A stretch of 64,000 bases of DNA from Pseudomonas iranensis (lineage in GTDB: Bacteria; Pseudomonadota; Gammaproteobacteria; Pseudomonadales; Pseudomonadaceae). Below are positions 36,989 to 45,553 of the stretch, piece by piece. A model generated the notes under the pieces. The model was not told the DNA's origin. It did no database searches and worked only from the letters and a program-made list of their open reading frames with translations. Numbering within the stretch: the stretch's first letter is position 1; each line of letters opens with the position of its first letter. Location: positions 558,001 to 622,000 of the forward strand of contig NZ_CP077092.1 of the NCBI RefSeq assembly GCF_014268585.2. Reading direction: 5' to 3'. The translations under genes were made by a program, and so were the position numbers.

Positions 36989-37136
36989 TTTGCTGGGCTG
37001 GATCCAGTTCATCTAGCTCAAGAAATACGTCTTCAGCGTTTGTATAGTTTCCTCGATCGATTTCCTCGCTACCCAGCGCAAGGATTGCCAATAATGTGAT
37101 TTGATCTGGATGAACCCCGTTGTGTTTCTTGTTCAT
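36939..37136 (-). CDS. possible small acidic protein, antitoxin-like tail
   Basis: This 65-aa frame (MNKKHNGVHPDQITLLAILA...) has sensible composition: a hydrophobic helix (ITLLAILALGSEEI) followed by DRGNYTNAEDVFLELDEL, a pattern that recalls the C-terminal neutralising segments of RelB-like antitoxins. No toxin gene is adjacent. The ribosome site is weak and the 3' end overlaps the DUF924 gene by 50 bases. It may be real, but the functional hint is only a resemblance. Confidence 0.5.
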   Translation of the reverse strand: MNKKHNGVHPDQITLLAILALGSEEIDRGNYTNAEDVFLELDELDPAQQTRTVIQVWKEIPTLQP

Positions 37137-37189
37137 CTGGCAAATTCCCGATGTTTATATTGAAGACATTCTGCGTGATGCAGGCCGCT

Positions 37190-37280
37190 TTCGCGAGCAG
37201 GCTCGCTCCCACAGGATCTGGTGGTGCACTCAAATTGTGTAACCACCGGAGATCCCTTTGGGAGCGAGCCTGCTCGCGAA
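37190..37280. repeat. REP pair in reverse order, family A, with nested palindrome
   Basis: Family A REP motifs in reversed order (TTCGCGAGCAGGCTCGC ... GGGAGCGAGCCTGCTCGC) flank an inner inverted repeat, GGATCTGGTGGT and ACCACCGGAGATCC, so the whole 91 bases can fold into one long hairpin. It lies just downstream of the chemoreceptor stop. Confidence 0.88.
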
Positions 37281-37299
37281 GAGGCCTGAGGGCTGCAGC

Positions 37300-39192
37300 T
37301 TAGATCCTGAAGCTGCCGACCAGATGCTTCAACCGCGCCGCCTGCTGTTCAAGATCCGAACAGGCGCGCAACGTCGCCTGCAAGTTCTCCACGCCTTCGT
37401 GATTCAGCGTGTTGATCTCGTTGATATCAACGTTGATCGACTCGACCACGGCGGTCTGTTCTTCGGTCGCGGTGGCCACCGACTGGTTCATGCCGTCGAT
37501 TTCGCCGATGCGCTGGGTCACGCTGCCCAGACGCTCGCCGGCCTGGTTGGCGATGCCGACGCTGCTTTCGCTCTCGCGCTGGCTCTCGGTCATGATGGTC
37601 ACCGCCTGACGTGCGCCGACCTGCAACTCTTCGATCATCTTCTGCACTTGCTGCGCCGAATCCTGGGTGCGGTGCGCGAGGTTGCGCACCTCGTCGGCGA
37701 CCACGGCGAAACCGCGTCCGGCTTCACCGGCGCGCGCGGCTTCGATGGCGGCGTTGAGTGCGAGCAGGTTGGTCTGCTGGGAAATGCTGGTGATCACTTC
37801 GAGAATCTGGCCGATGTTCACCGTGTTGCTGTTAAGCGTTTCGATATTGCCGCAGGAATCGCTGATCTTTGCCGACAGCTGTTGCATGGCGTTGATGGTT
37901 TTATCCACCACCTGCTGGCCGTCGACCGCGAGGCTGCGCGCATCGCTGGAATGCTGCGAGGCGAGGGCGGCGTTCTGGGCGATTTCCTGAGCGGCGGCGC
38001 CGAGCTGATTGATCGCGGCGGCGACGCTGTTGGTGCGGCTGGCCTGCTGGTCGGAGTTGTACATCGACGAGTTCGAGGCAGCGACCACACGCAGGGCGAC
38101 TTCGTTGACCTGGCCGGTGGCCGAGGATACTTCGCGGATCGACGTATGAATGCGTTCGACGAAGCGGTTGAACGAAGTGCCCAGCGCGCCGAATTCATCG
38201 TTGCCGTGAATCACCAGACGCTTGGTCAGGTCGCCTTCGCCTTCAGCGATGTCATGCATCGCGCGGCCCATGGTCAGCAGTGGCTGCATCAGCACGCGAA
38301 TCAGCATGCCAAGCAGGCCGATGATGATCAGCACGGCGATGACCATGGCGATCAGCGCCGAGGTGCGGAATTCGCTGAGCATCGAGAACGCGGTGTCTTT
38401 ATCGAGCACCAGCGCCACGTACCAGTCAGCCGAAGGCACGCCGTTGACGCGAGTGAAGGAAATCAACTGGGTTTTGCCGTCGAACTCGACTTCTTTCAAG
38501 CCCGGGCTGACTTGAGGCGCGCCGTTCGGATAGGCCTCGGCGAGGGTCTTGAGCACCAGTTTGCTGTTCGGGTGAATCAGGATCTTGCCTTCGGCGCTGA
38601 CGATGAATGCGTGACCGTGGCCGCCGAAGTTCAGCGAGTTGATGATCGCGCTGACGCTGGTCAGGTCAATGTCGGCCCCGGCCACGCCGAGCATCTGGCC
38701 CTGACGCTGCACCGGCGTGGCGACGGTGATCACCAGTTTGCCCGACGAAGCGGCAATGTACGGTTCGGTGACGATGGTCTGCTGCGCGCTGTTGGCGGCT
38801 TTGTACCAGCCGCGCGCCCGTGGATCGTAGTCCGGCGCGCGGTTGCCGGCCGGCACCGAGAACATCACGCCGTCGGCACCGCCAAAATAGCTGAGCTGGA
38901 AATTGCCGGTGTAGGCGGGCAGGTCAATGATGCGCTTGAGGCTGGCGGGCGCGTTGCCGTCGACAGCGACTTGCTGCGACAGCGATTGCAGCAGTTGAAT
39001 GCGACTTTCCAGCCACGTCTGAATGTTGCTGGTGGTCAGGCTGCCCAGCTCCTGCATGGTCGCTTCGGTGCTGCTGCTCAAGGCCTGACGCTGGCGATAG
39101 TCGTTGAAGAAGATGAAACAGGCGAACGCAACGGCCACCACGAGGGCAGCAGCCAGCAGAATCTTGTGGCTGAATTTCATGTTTCTGGTCAT
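37300..39192 (-). CDS. methyl-accepting chemotaxis protein, PctA-like (amino acid type)
   Basis: This 630-aa chemoreceptor has an N-terminal membrane helix ([20 protein letters not shown]), a periplasmic dCache domain (about 35-270), a second helix ([21 protein letters not shown]), HAMP, and a cytoplasmic signalling domain with the hairpin tip [20 protein letters not shown]. In the distal cache pocket, [11 protein letters not shown], the later Tyr (VTEPY) and Asp (GADID) match the amino-acid-binding pattern (R-x-W-Y...Y...D) of PctA/PctB-type receptors. The start [11 protein letters not shown] aligns with MIKSLKFSHKI of PctA as I recall it. A sigma28-like promoter lies 51 bases upstream. Confidence 0.92.
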   Translation of the reverse strand: MTRNMKFSHKILLAAALVVAVAFACFIFFNDYRQRQALSSSTEATMQELGSLTTSNIQTWLESRIQLLQSLSQQVAVDGNAPASLKRIIDLPAYTGNFQLSYFGGADGVMFSVPAGNRAPDYDPRARGWYKAANSAQQTIVTEPYIAASSGKLVITVATPVQRQGQMLGVAGADIDLTSVSAIINSLNFGGHGHAFIVSAEGKILIHPNSKLVLKTLAEAYPNGAPQVSPGLKEVEFDGKTQLISFTRVNGVPSADWYVALVLDKDTAFSMLSEFRTSALIAMVIAVLIIIGLLGMLIRVLMQPLLTMGRAMHDIAEGEGDLTKRLVIHGNDEFGALGTSFNRFVERIHTSIREVSSATGQVNEVALRVVAASNSSMYNSDQQASRTNSVAAAINQLGAAAQEIAQNAALASQHSSDARSLAVDGQQVVDKTINAMQQLSAKISDSCGNIETLNSNTVNIGQILEVITSISQQTNLLALNAAIEAARAGEAGRGFAVVADEVRNLAHRTQDSAQQVQKMIEELQVGARQAVTIMTESQRESESSVGIANQAGERLGSVTQRIGEIDGMNQSVATATEEQTAVVESINVDINEINTLNHEGVENLQATLRACSDLEQQAARLKHLVGSFRI

Positions 39193-39242
39193 CGAATGAA
39201 CTACCGCGAAGGTGCTGGTCAGGAAAGGGCGGCAATTTGCCA

Positions 39243-39269
39243 CAATCGGCAGCGTTGCGCTGCTCTTAT
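39243..39269 (-). promoter_or_regulatory. candidate sigma28 (FliA) promoter of the chemoreceptor
   Basis: On the minus strand ATAAG, 14 bases, then GCCGATTG resembles the FliA consensus (TCAAG-N14-GCCGATAA). It is located 51 bases before the start codon, and motility genes often use such promoters. Confidence 0.5.
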
Positions 39270-39473
39270 TTCGACCGCGCCGCGCCAAAGATTAGGCGTT
39301 TGCAGGGAAAGTCGACGAAATGCTCGACGGCTTCACAAAGTTTTTGATTTACCGACAAAAGCCGGACGGGCGGGCTGATAAATAGGCGTTCGGTCACGGA
39401 ACCAGATGACACTTTTCTCTTCTAAGCTTCTGGTTGGCACCATGCCATCCCCCCTCGTTCCAGGAGTTTCACC

Positions 39474-39728
39474 ATGTCGCTGCGATCTATCGCCCTGCTG
39501 TCGTTTTGCGTGCTGTTGGCCGCATGCAGCAAGGTCAATCAGGAAAACTACTCCAAGCTCTCGGCCGGCATGGCCAAGTCCGAAGTGGAAACCCTCCTCG
39601 GCAAGCCCACCGATTGCTCGGGCGCGCTCGGTATGTCCAGCTGCACCTGGGGCGACAAGAACAGCTTTATCAGCGTGCAATACGCCGGTGACAAAGTGCT
39701 GATGTTTTCCGGCCAAGGCCTGAAGTAA
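39474..39728 (+). CDS. small lipoprotein, SmpA/OmlA-like (DUF3862 type)
   Basis: This 84-aa lipoprotein has a lipobox LLAAC at residues 14-18 and a short domain KLSAGMAKSEVETLLGKPTDC like the SmpA/OmlA (BamE-like) fold: a Met-Ser/Ala-Glu helix then a beta hairpin (CTWGDKNSFISVQY). After cleavage about 67 residues remain. The +2 residue is Ser, which suggests the outer membrane. CAGGAG precedes ATG 39474. Function unknown; it may be cotranscribed with the lipocalin 29 bases downstream. Confidence 0.85.
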   Translation: MSLRSIALLSFCVLLAACSKVNQENYSKLSAGMAKSEVETLLGKPTDCSGALGMSSCTWGDKNSFISVQYAGDKVLMFSGQGLK

Positions 39729-39757
39729 ACCGGGGCTTCGCGCCCACGGAGAAAAAA

Positions 39758-40327
39758 ATGAAGCGGTTATTGCTGATCCTTTTTGCTGGCCTGGTACTGG
39801 CTGGCTGCGCCACTTCCGGCGTCGACCCGTTGGCGCCCAAGACCGTCAACAGCGTCAATCTCAAGCGTTATCAGGGCACCTGGTATGAACTGGCACGCTT
39901 GCCGATGTACTTCCAGCGTCACTGCGCGCAATCCGAAGCCCATTACACCCTCAAGCCTGACGGTAATGTCGGCGTGCTCAATCGTTGCCTGACCCCGGAG
40001 TGGCAATGGGAAGAAGCCAAGGGCACGGCTTATCCGCAAGTGCCGGGCAAGACCGACAAGCTCTGGGTCGAATTCGATAACTGGTTCTCGCGCCTGGTGC
40101 CGGGTGTGGCGAAGGGCGAGTACTGGGTGTTGTACGTCAGCGACGATTACAAGACCGCCATCGTCGGCGATCCGAGTCGCAAGTACCTGTGGCTGCTGTC
40201 ACGCACACCGACCGTCAACGGTGTAGTGCGTGAAGAATTGCTGAGCAAGGCGCGTCAGCAGGGTTACGACACCACACGCCTGATCTGGCGGGCGTCGGAT
40301 CGGCAGATGGCCAAGACGTCCAATTAA
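39758..40327 (+). CDS. blc: lipocalin family lipoprotein, Blc type
   Basis: The protein (189 aa) is an outer-membrane lipocalin similar to bacterial Blc. It has the lipobox VLAGC at residues 13-17, the lipocalin signature YQGTWYELARLPMYFQR (about 45-60), and later strands ending with DYKTAIVGDPSRKYLWLLSR and the C-terminal helix. Blc binds fatty acids or lysophospholipids, probably in envelope maintenance. GGAG precedes the ATG at 39758. Confidence 0.93.
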   Translation: MKRLLLILFAGLVLAGCATSGVDPLAPKTVNSVNLKRYQGTWYELARLPMYFQRHCAQSEAHYTLKPDGNVGVLNRCLTPEWQWEEAKGTAYPQVPGKTDKLWVEFDNWFSRLVPGVAKGEYWVLYVSDDYKTAIVGDPSRKYLWLLSRTPTVNGVVREELLSKARQQGYDTTRLIWRASDRQMAKTSN

Positions 40328-40345
40328 GCCTCGATACAAACCAAC

Positions 40346-40435
40346 TGTGGGAGCGAGCCTGCTCGCGAAGAGGGTGTATCAGTCGACATGAATATTGACT
40401 GATACACCGCGTTCGCGAGCAGGCTCGCTCCCACA
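40346..40435. repeat. REP doublet (REPIN-like), family A
   Basis: A 90-base inverted pair of family A REP motifs between the convergent blc and hutF genes. Confidence 0.9.
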
Positions 40436-40448
40436 GTTTGGTTTTGGG

Positions 40449-41813
40449 TCAGCCCAGGAGATCGCGCAGGACCTGGGTGAAGGCTCGGGCGCTTTGCTCT
40501 TCGTCGGCATGCCGTCCATCGCGCACCACCCACTGACCATTGACCAGCACATCGCGCACCTGGCGATCGCCGCCGGCGAACAACCAGCGATTGAGAATCC
40601 CGTCCCCCGCAGCCGTCGCCAGATACGGATCGTTGCCATCCAGGACAATCCAGTCCGCGCGCTTGCCCACTTCCAACGCGCCAATCGGCTGCCCCAGTGC
40701 CTGTGCACCGCCGTCCAGCGCCGCGTCATACAGGGTGCGACCGACCATCGGCTGCTGCGCGCCATACAAGCGATTGCGCCGCTGATCGCGCAGGCGCTGG
40801 CCATATTCAAGCCAGCGCAACTCTTCCACCACGCTCAGCGACACATGGCTGTCGGAGCCAATGCCCATGCGCCCGCCCTGTGCGAGGAAATCCACCGCCG
40901 GGAAAATCCCGTCACCCAGATTCGCTTCAGTGGTCAGGCACAGCCCGGCGATTGCGCGACTGTTGGCCATCAGCGTGACTTCTTGCGGGTTGGCGTGGGT
41001 GGCGTGGACCAGACACCAGCGCTGATCGACTTCAGCGTTCTCGTAGAGCCATTGCAACGGACGACGACCGCTCCAGCTCAGGCAATCGTCGACTTCCTTT
41101 TGCTGTTCGGCGATGTGGATGTGCACCGGGCATTGTTTGTCACTGGCCGCCAACACCTCGCTGATTTGCTGCGGCGTCACCGCCCGCAGCGAGTGGAAAC
41201 ACAGGCCCAGCGATTGCGCCTTCTGCTGCGCCAGTAATGGCTGCAACCGCGCTTGCAGATTCAGATAGTTTTCAGTGCTGTTGATAAAGCGACGCTGGCC
41301 ATCGTTAGGCGTCTGCCCGCCGAATCCGGAATGACTGTAGAGCACTGGCAGCAGGGTCAGACCGATACCGCTTTCGCTGGCGGCCTGGCTGATGCGCAAC
41401 GCCAGTTCCGCCGGATCGGCGTACGGTTGGCCGTTGCTGTCGTGGTGCACGTAGTGAAATTCGGCGACCGAGGTGTAACCGGCCTTGAGCATTTCGATGT
41501 ACAGCTGACGGGCGATGATGCCGAGCTGATCCGGGCTGATTTTTCCGACGAGGCGATACATCAGATCGCGCCAGGTCCAGAAACTGTCGTTGGGGTTGCC
41601 GGCCACTTCGGCCAATCCAGCCATGGCACGCTGGAAGGCGTGGGAGTGCAGATTGGGCATTCCCGGCAGCAACGGCCCGCGCAGCCGTTCGGCGCCGTCT
41701 GCGCTGGAATCGGCCTGGATTCGGGTCAACAGGCCATCGGCGCTGACCTCGAGACGTACATTGTTGGCCCATCCGTTAGGCAGCAGTGCGCGTTCGGCAA
41801 AGAAGGCGGACAT
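40449..41813 (-). CDS. hutF: formimidoylglutamate deiminase
   Basis: HutF (454 aa) is the amidohydrolase that deiminates N-formimino-L-glutamate to N-formyl-L-glutamate, the route that also needs HutG. Metal ligands appear in LHSHAFQRAMAG (about 57), HIHIAEQQKEV, LVHATHANPQE and GIGSDSHVSLS. It is transcribed away from hutCD, and a HutC operator lies in the shared intergenic region. The start at 41813 (MSAFFAERALLPNGW) is the family start; the five residues upstream are not needed. Confidence 0.96.
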   Translation of the reverse strand: MSAFFAERALLPNGWANNVRLEVSADGLLTRIQADSSADGAERLRGPLLPGMPNLHSHAFQRAMAGLAEVAGNPNDSFWTWRDLMYRLVGKISPDQLGIIARQLYIEMLKAGYTSVAEFHYVHHDSNGQPYADPAELALRISQAASESGIGLTLLPVLYSHSGFGGQTPNDGQRRFINSTENYLNLQARLQPLLAQQKAQSLGLCFHSLRAVTPQQISEVLAASDKQCPVHIHIAEQQKEVDDCLSWSGRRPLQWLYENAEVDQRWCLVHATHANPQEVTLMANSRAIAGLCLTTEANLGDGIFPAVDFLAQGGRMGIGSDSHVSLSVVEELRWLEYGQRLRDQRRNRLYGAQQPMVGRTLYDAALDGGAQALGQPIGALEVGKRADWIVLDGNDPYLATAAGDGILNRWLFAGGDRQVRDVLVNGQWVVRDGRHADEEQSARAFTQVLRDLLG

Positions 41814-41839
41814 CGTTCGGCACCCCATCGTGTGTTATT

Positions 41840-41855
41840 TGTATATACATATACA
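41840..41855. promoter_or_regulatory. HutC operator between hutF and hutC
   Basis: TGTATATACATATACA is an almost perfect palindrome built on TGTA-N2-TACA, the HutC recognition pattern. It sits 27 bases from the hutF start and 66 from hutC, where it could repress both. Confidence 0.7.
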
Positions 41856-41920
41856 GACGTTTGCCTGCCCGGTAAACTCCGGCAAGCTAGTCACTTTCAT
41901 CCAATGAACAGGGATCAACC

Positions 41921-42670
41921 GTGCCGACTCCGCCTCCAGTTTCTCCGTTGGCCGCGAACATGGGCGACAGTCCGGCGCCCTTGTACGCCCGCGTCAAACA
42001 GATGATCACCCAGCAGATCGACAGCGGTAACTGGCCGCCGCACTACCGCGTGCCGTCCGAAAGCGAACTGGTAAGCCAGCTCGGCTTCAGCCGCATGACC
42101 ATCAACCGCGCCCTGCGCGAGATGACCGCCGACGGCCTGCTGGTGCGCATGCAAGGCGTGGGCACGTTTGTCGCCGAGCCGAAGAGCCAGTCCGCGCTGT
42201 TCGAGGTGCACAACATCGCCGATGAAATCGCCTCGCGCGGCCATCGCCATACCTGCCAGGTCATCACCCTCGAAGAAGAGGCCGCCGGTTCCGAACGCGC
42301 GCTGGCGCTGGACATGCGCGAAGGCCAGAAGGTCTTCCACTCGCTGATCGTGCACTACGAAAACGGCATTCCGGTGCAAATCGAAGACCGTTTCGTCAAC
42401 GCCCTGGTCGCGCCGGAATACCTCAAGCAGGACTTCACCCTGCAAACGCCCTACGCCTATCTCAACCAGGTCGCACCGCTGACCGAAGGCGAGCACGTGG
42501 TCGAAGCGATTCTGGCCGAGCCGTCGGAGTGCAAGTTGCTGCAGATCGAAAAGGGCGAGCCGTGTCTGCTGATACGCCGGCGAACCTGGTCGGGGCGTCA
42601 ACCGGTGACGGCGGCGCGTTTGATCCACCCGGGCTCGCGTCATCGTCTGGAAGGGCGCTTTCATAAATGA
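41921..42670 (+). CDS. hutC: histidine utilization repressor HutC
   Basis: HutC (249 aa) is a GntR-family repressor of the HutC subfamily that binds urocanate as inducer. The winged helix DNA-binding domain is at about 20-90 (PLYARVKQMITQQIDSG, VPSESELVSQLGFSRMTINR), and the UTRA ligand domain at about 100-245. The GTG at 41921 is used, as no ATG fits and GGGATC lies upstream. The stop overlaps the hutD ATG by 4 bases. It is next to a palindromic operator, consistent with autoregulation. Confidence 0.96.
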   Translation: MPTPPPVSPLAANMGDSPAPLYARVKQMITQQIDSGNWPPHYRVPSESELVSQLGFSRMTINRALREMTADGLLVRMQGVGTFVAEPKSQSALFEVHNIADEIASRGHRHTCQVITLEEEAAGSERALALDMREGQKVFHSLIVHYENGIPVQIEDRFVNALVAPEYLKQDFTLQTPYAYLNQVAPLTEGEHVVEAILAEPSECKLLQIEKGEPCLLIRRRTWSGRQPVTAARLIHPGSRHRLEGRFHK

Positions 42671-43239
42671 ATTATCAAGTGAAGGTTCTACGCGCCGAAG
42701 GCTACCCGCGCATGCCGTGGAAAAACGGCGGCGGCAGCACCGAGGAAATCACCCGTGATGCCGGCGCTGGCCTGGACGGTTTCGGCTGGCGTCTGTCGAT
42801 CGCCGACATCACCGAATCGGGAGGTTTCTCGACATTTGCCGGTTACCAGCGAGTCATCACTGTGTTGCAGGGCGACGGCATGACCTTGTGCGTCGACGGT
42901 GACGATACCCGTCCACTGTTACCCTTGGACCCGTTTGCTTTCAGCGGTGAAAGCCAAGTGTCCTGCACCTTGCTCGGCGGTGCGATTCGCGACTTCAATC
43001 TGATCTACGCGCCGCAACGTTACAGCGCGCGATTGCAGTGGCTGGACGGTGAGCAGCGGTTCTTCAGCTCGGCATCGACGGTGCTGGTGTTCAGTGTCAG
43101 TGAGCGGATGGACGTGCGTGTTGGCGACGGCGTTTCGCAGCTCGGTCGGCATGATTGTCTGCAACTGGACGGTAACAGTGGGCTGGTCGAAGTCTCCACC
43201 AACGCCGCATGCTGCGTGATCGAACTCCTCCAGAACTGA
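42667..43239 (+). CDS. hutD: HutD protein
   Basis: HutD (190 aa) is a bicupin-like protein found in hut loci of pseudomonads, reported to limit hut expression and possibly to bind formylglutamate. N-terminal MPWKNGGGSTEEI and FGWRLSIADITESGGFS are the family signatures. It has no signal peptide. Its ATG overlaps the hutC stop (ATGA). A repeat of family C follows. Confidence 0.94.
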   Translation: MNYQVKVLRAEGYPRMPWKNGGGSTEEITRDAGAGLDGFGWRLSIADITESGGFSTFAGYQRVITVLQGDGMTLCVDGDDTRPLLPLDPFAFSGESQVSCTLLGGAIRDFNLIYAPQRYSARLQWLDGEQRFFSSASTVLVFSVSERMDVRVGDGVSQLGRHDCLQLDGNSGLVEVSTNAACCVIELLQN

Positions 43240-43248
43240 ACACACCCC

Positions 43249-43352
43249 TGTGGCGAGGGGATTTATCCCCGCTGGGTCGCGAAGCGGCCCCATTCCTGAT
43301 TTAAAAAAGCGGTCTGCTGCGCAGCCCGGCGGGGATAAATCCCCTCGCCACA
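43249..43352. repeat. inverted repeat, family C
   Basis: TGTGGCGAGGGGATTTATCC and its complement GGATAAATCCCCTCGCCACA bound a 104-base element. A second copy is at 49828-49959. Confidence 0.88.
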
Positions 43353-43408
43353 AAAGCCATCCCCACTCTTGTTTCCCTCCACGCACCAACTTGTTACCGA
43401 ACGCCCCA

Positions 43409-43427
43409 GCGTGGCGCAAAACCACGC
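43409..43427. promoter_or_regulatory. inverted repeat upstream of Phut, possible activator site
   Basis: GCGTGGCGCAAAACCACGC has 6-base arms around 7 bases and lies about 130 bases upstream of the sigma54 promoter, at enhancer distance. Just upstream, CGCACCAACTTGTTACC (43381-43399) has an NtrC-like left half. CbrB and NtrC are the known activators of hut in this group; which, if any, binds here is not shown. Confidence 0.35.
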
Positions 43428-43550
43428 TCACTTGGCCCAGCCGCATCTCCTCAGAATCTCCTCCCGGAAAATTTCAACCACGCCAGAACCCTCGATTCAG
43501 GCGCTCTCCAGCCATGCACGTGATTTTTCCTGAACACTCTTCCAGCAAGT

Positions 43551-43566
43551 TGGCCGCTTGATTGCA
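43551..43566 (+). promoter_or_regulatory. sigma54 promoter of the hutU operon
   Basis: TGGCCGCTTGATTGCA has the GG and GC with 10 bases between and a perfect TTGCA. It lies 150 bases before the hutU start. A sigma54 hut promoter is known in P. fluorescens SBW25. Confidence 0.75.
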
Positions 43567-43570
43567 TATG

Positions 43571-43584
43571 CTTGTATGTACAAG
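43571..43584. promoter_or_regulatory. HutC operator at hutU promoter
   Basis: CTTGTATGTACAAG is nearly a perfect palindrome (TGTA-N2-TACA core). It lies 4 bases after the -12 element, over the probable transcription start, so bound HutC would block open complex formation. Confidence 0.75.
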
Positions 43585-43715
43585 TAAAGACGTATGCGTA
43601 TGAGTCGGTCGAGACTCTCCGCAGCGTCCACTGATTCGCTTGTCGCGCAGCACAGCGCGCAGGCTGCTGCCCACTGCCAGGGTTGGTTTGAATTGATCGC
43701 TGAGGAGTCTTTTTC

Positions 43716-45404
43716 GTGACTGACAATACCCAGAACAGCAACAAGTTTCGTGACGTGCAGATCCGCGCCGCACGCGGTAACACGCTGACCGCCAAGAGCT
43801 GGCTGACCGAAGCGCCGCTGCGCATGTTGATGAACAACCTCGACCCGGAAGTCGCCGAGAACCCGAAAGAGTTGGTTGTCTATGGTGGCATCGGCCGCGC
43901 TGCGCGCAACTGGGAGTGCTACGACAAGATCGTTGAAAGCCTGACTAATCTGAACGACGACGAAACCCTGCTGGTGCAATCGGGCAAGCCGGTCGGCGTA
44001 TTCAAGACTCATAGCAACGCGCCGCGCGTGCTGATCGCCAACTCCAACCTGGTGCCGCACTGGGCGAGCTGGGAACACTTCAACGAACTCGACGCAAAAG
44101 GCCTGGCCATGTACGGCCAGATGACCGCCGGCAGCTGGATCTACATCGGCAGCCAGGGCATCGTTCAGGGCACCTACGAAACCTTCGTCGAAGCCGGACG
44201 CCAGCATTACAACGCTGACCTCAAGGGGCGCTGGGTGTTGACCGCAGGCCTCGGTGGCATGGGCGGCGCGCAACCGCTGGCCGCCACCCTGGCCGGCGCC
44301 TGCTCGCTGAACATCGAGTGCCAACAGGTCAGCATCGATTTCCGCCTGAAAAGCCGCTACGTCGATGAGCAAGCCAAAGACCTCGACGACGCTCTGGCGC
44401 GCATCGACAAATACACCAAAGAAGGCAAGGCGATTTCCATCGCCCTGCTCGGCAACGCGGCGGAAATCCTGCCGGAGCTGGTCAAGCGTGGCGTGCGCCC
44501 GGACATGGTCACCGACCAGACCAGCGCCCACGATCCGCTCAATGGTTACCTGCCGGCCGGCTGGAGCTGGGACGAGTACCGCGCTCGCGCCAAGACCGAA
44601 CCGGCCGCTGTGATCAAGGCAGCCAAGCAGTCGATGGCGGTGCATGTGAAAGCCATGCTGGAGTTCCAGAAGCAAGGCATTCCGACCTTCGACTACGGCA
44701 ACAACATCCGTCAGATGGCTCAGGAAGAAGGCGTCGAAAACGCTTTCGATTTCCCGGGCTTCGTGCCGGCCTACATCCGTCCGTTGTTCTGCCGTGGCAT
44801 CGGCCCGTTCCGTTGGGCGGCGCTGTCGGGTGATCCACAGGACATCTACAAAACCGACGCCAAGGTCAAAGAGTTGATCCCCGACGACGCGCATTTGCAC
44901 AACTGGCTGGACATGGCCCGCGAGCGCATCAGCTTCCAGGGTCTGCCGGCGCGTATCTGCTGGGTCGGTCTGGGCCAGCGCGCCAAGCTCGGTCTGGCCT
45001 TCAACGAAATGGTCCGTAGCGGTGAGCTGTCGGCACCCGTGGTGATCGGCCGCGACCACCTCGACTCCGGCTCGGTAGCCAGTCCCAACCGCGAAACCGA
45101 ATCGATGCAGGACGGTTCCGACGCTGTGTCCGATTGGCCGCTGCTCAACGCGCTGCTGAACACCGCCAGCGGCGCGACCTGGGTCTCCTTGCACCACGGC
45201 GGCGGTGTCGGCATGGGCTTCTCGCAGCATTCGGGGATGGTGATCGTCTGCGACGGTACCGATGAGGCTGCCGAGCGCATCGCTCGCGTGCTGCATAACG
45301 ACCCGGCGACTGGCGTCATGCGCCATGCCGATGCCGGTTACCAGATTGCCATCGACTGTGCGAAAGAGCAGGGGCTGAATCTGCCGATGATCACTGGCGG
45401 GTAA
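43716..45404 (+). CDS. hutU: urocanate hydratase
   Basis: HutU (562 aa) adds water to urocanate to give imidazolonepropionate, using tightly bound NAD. The sequence follows the family from end to end: [37 protein letters not shown] (dinucleotide site), [14 protein letters not shown], and [13 protein letters not shown]. The GTG at 43716 has GAGGAG at 43703-43708 and begins the standard N-terminus. It is the first gene of the operon that runs to hutG, preceded by the sigma54 promoter and HutC operator. Confidence 0.97.
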   Translation: MTDNTQNSNKFRDVQIRAARGNTLTAKSWLTEAPLRMLMNNLDPEVAENPKELVVYGGIGRAARNWECYDKIVESLTNLNDDETLLVQSGKPVGVFKTHSNAPRVLIANSNLVPHWASWEHFNELDAKGLAMYGQMTAGSWIYIGSQGIVQGTYETFVEAGRQHYNADLKGRWVLTAGLGGMGGAQPLAATLAGACSLNIECQQVSIDFRLKSRYVDEQAKDLDDALARIDKYTKEGKAISIALLGNAAEILPELVKRGVRPDMVTDQTSAHDPLNGYLPAGWSWDEYRARAKTEPAAVIKAAKQSMAVHVKAMLEFQKQGIPTFDYGNNIRQMAQEEGVENAFDFPGFVPAYIRPLFCRGIGPFRWAALSGDPQDIYKTDAKVKELIPDDAHLHNWLDMARERISFQGLPARICWVGLGQRAKLGLAFNEMVRSGELSAPVVIGRDHLDSGSVASPNRETESMQDGSDAVSDWPLLNALLNTASGATWVSLHHGGGVGMGFSQHSGMVIVCDGTDEAAERIARVLHNDPATGVMRHADAGYQIAIDCAKEQGLNLPMITGG

Positions 45405-45419
45405 CACGCTCTGGTTTTA

Positions 45420-45508
45420 TGTGGGAGCGAGCCTGCTCTCGAAGGCGTCGTGTCAGTCGCTACTGCTGTGACTGATACACCCGATTCGCGAGCAGGCTCG
45501 CTCCCACA
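45420..45508. repeat. REP doublet (REPIN-like), family A
   Basis: An 89-base inverted pair of family A REP motifs inside the hut operon, between hutU and the permease. The left arm has CTCTCGAA instead of CTCGCGAA. It may affect the stability or processing of the hut mRNA. Confidence 0.9.
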
Positions 45509-45553
45509 GAGGAATTTCAGTGAACCCGAACAGCAATCCACAGAGGTTGAATC

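Larger units (their letters stand above)
43240..43715. other. hutD-hutU control region (476 bp)
   Basis: No gene lies in this stretch. It contains a family C repeat (43249-43352), an inverted repeat GCGTGG/CCACGC (43409-43427), a sigma54 promoter (43551-43566) and a HutC operator (43571-43584), all in the correct order for enhancer, promoter and operator. The leader then runs about 130 bases to the hutU start, and I see no terminator in it. Confidence 0.8.

Noticed and set aside
37258..39378. 706-codon open frame antisense to the chemoreceptor
   Set aside because: The receptor is complete on the other strand; the antisense translation has no sensible domains.
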